Shown here in pieces: positions 26,731-27,554 of a DNA stretch of 27,554 bases; within the stretch, counting starts at the first letter, position 1; each line of letters opens with the position of its first letter. The position numbers were made by a program, and so were the translations under genes. Source of the DNA: a virus; the IMG/VR virus record IMGVR_UViG_3300010149_000116, positions 1 through 27,554 of that record, one strand, 5' to 3'. A model generated the notes under the pieces. It made no database searches and had not been told where the DNA came from. It was given only the letters and a program-made list of their open reading frames with translations.

Positions 26731-27554
26731 ATGTCACTACTAGATTTTAGCACAACATATAAACCGTTTGCCCACCCATGGGCTGTAGAACTATCAAAGA
26801 AACACGAAGAAATTCATTGGACAGAAGACGAAGCGGAACTGTCTGAGGACGTTCAAGACTGGAAGACTAAACTGACTGATGTAGAGAAGAACTTCATCAC
26901 TCAAGTCTTGCGTCTGTTTACACAGTCTGATGTTCAGGTTGGTGAGAACTACCATGAACTACTGATTCCAAAGTTCAAGAACAATGAAGTCCGCAACATG
27001 CTGTCATCGTTTGCCGGTCGTGAAGCAACTCATCAACGTGCATATGCATTGTTGAATGATACGCTCGGTCTGCCTGACGAAGACTTTCACATGTTTCTCG
27101 AATACAAAGAGATGGCAGACAAGATTGACTTCATGAAACAAGGTGACATCAATAGTCATACTGGTCTCGCATTGTCTCTCGCACAGTCCGTCTTCAACGA
27201 GGGTCTGTCAGTGTTCGCATCGTTTGTGATGCTGTTGAACTTCCAACGCTTCGGTAAGATGAAGGGTATGGGCACAATCGTTGAGTGGTCTATTCGTGAC
27301 GAGACTCTGCATGTGCAAGGTAATGCGAAACTGTTTCGTGAGTTCTGTGAAGAGAAACCACGCATAGTCAATGATGAACTGAAGTCTAAAATCTATCAGA
27401 TGGCAAAAGATGTTGTCAAACTAGAAGACCGATTCATCAAACTTGCATTTGATGGTATGGAGATGGAAGGTCTGTCAGAAGAAGACGTAAGACAATACAT
27501 CCGTCACATCGCAGACCGCAGACTTCTACAACTTGGCATGAAACCAAAGTTCGG
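26731..27554 (+). CDS. nrdB: Ribonucleotide reductase small subunit (partial, cut by window end)
   Basis: From ATG 26731 (AGGAG at 26720-26724) 274 codons run open to the right edge. The diiron and radical residues are complete: Asp67 in TQSDVQV, E98-x-x-H101 and radical Tyr105 in GREATHQRAY, Glu158 in FNEGLSVF, and E191-x-x-H194 in RDETLHVQG. The protein should make the tyrosyl radical for NrdA. The gap to nrdA is ten bases, so the two are one operon. The C-terminus, which binds NrdA, lies outside the window. Confidence 0.95.
   Translation, partial: MSLLDFSTTYKPFAHPWAVELSKKHEEIHWTEDEAELSEDVQDWKTKLTDVEKNFITQVLRLFTQSDVQVGENYHELLIPKFKNNEVRNMLSSFAGREATHQRAYALLNDTLGLPDEDFHMFLEYKEMADKIDFMKQGDINSHTGLALSLAQSVFNEGLSVFASFVMLLNFQRFGKMKGMGTIVEWSIRDETLHVQGNAKLFREFCEEKPRIVNDELKSKIYQMAKDVVKLEDRFIKLAFDGMEMEGLSEEDVRQYIRHIADRRLLQLGMKPKF

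Noticed and set aside
1-27554. CRISPR array, insertion sequence, integrase or attachment site
   Set aside because: No regularly spaced direct repeats, transposase motifs or integrase genes were seen; the content is that of a lytic T4-like phage.

Overview
The window looks like part of the genome of a marine T4-like myovirus. All genes are on the plus strand, tightly packed, and mostly joined by ATGA or TAATG overlaps. The recognisable proteins belong to the marine T4-like phage repertoire: NrdA/NrdB ribonucleotide reductase, peroxiredoxin, a DUF932 protein, a Cas4/MGME1-type exonuclease, 2OG-Fe(II) oxygenase and SDR-like enzymes, a spanin pair, and many short conserved phage families of unknown function. 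TATAAATA boxes resembling T4 late promoters lie before several transcription units, and five strong TTGAC(A/T)-N17-TATAAT-like promoters mark other units. The host is probably an alphaproteobacterium. The evidence is an embedded tmRNA gene in the circularly permuted form typical of that class, with a tag beginning ANDN. This host assignment is inference, not proof.

Layout. 1-1989: end of an unknown gene, then a promoter with a folded leader, four small genes (one a likely PD-(D/E)XK nuclease), and a promoter with a small helix-turn-helix gene. 1993-2237: the permuted tmRNA. 2262-3518: a DUF805 membrane protein, a second membrane protein, an SDR-like enzyme and a 29-residue membrane peptide, closed by a clear terminator at 3560-3589. 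3609-7309: a late-promoter box followed by five predicted exported proteins (one pilin-like, one resembling a periplasmic pilus chaperone), a membrane coiled-coil protein and a 2OG oxygenase-like protein. 7317-11808: early-type promoters serving DUF932, an acidic protein, peroxiredoxin, two HExxH metalloproteins, a small membrane protein, an adenine methyltransferase-like protein and a RecB-like exonuclease.

11804-21351: a late block of probable head or internal virion proteins. Several begin with a peptide resembling the T4 capsid-targeting sequence. The block includes a ligase-like nucleotidyltransferase (KWDG, EGFV and VKLV motifs), an NMN-adenylyltransferase-like protein with a long modular tail, very basic proteins, a beta-rich structural protein and an EF-hand-containing protein. 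21381-24626: conserved phage genes of unknown function, then small membrane proteins, an overlapping inner and outer spanin pair and a DUF1353 protein. 24632-27554: a perfect promoter, a short folded leader, nrdA with a glutaredoxin domain inserted before its C-terminal redox tail, and the first 274 codons of nrdB, cut by the window end.

Reading the parts together: the early-type units supply nucleotide metabolism, redox defence and nucleic-acid processing. The late units supply head proteins, possibly including packaged enzymes, a set of envelope-directed proteins, and lysis proteins. The tmRNA sits immediately downstream of a late-promoter-like box and could provide ribosome rescue late in infection. 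All family names are from recognition by eye; no database search was possible.
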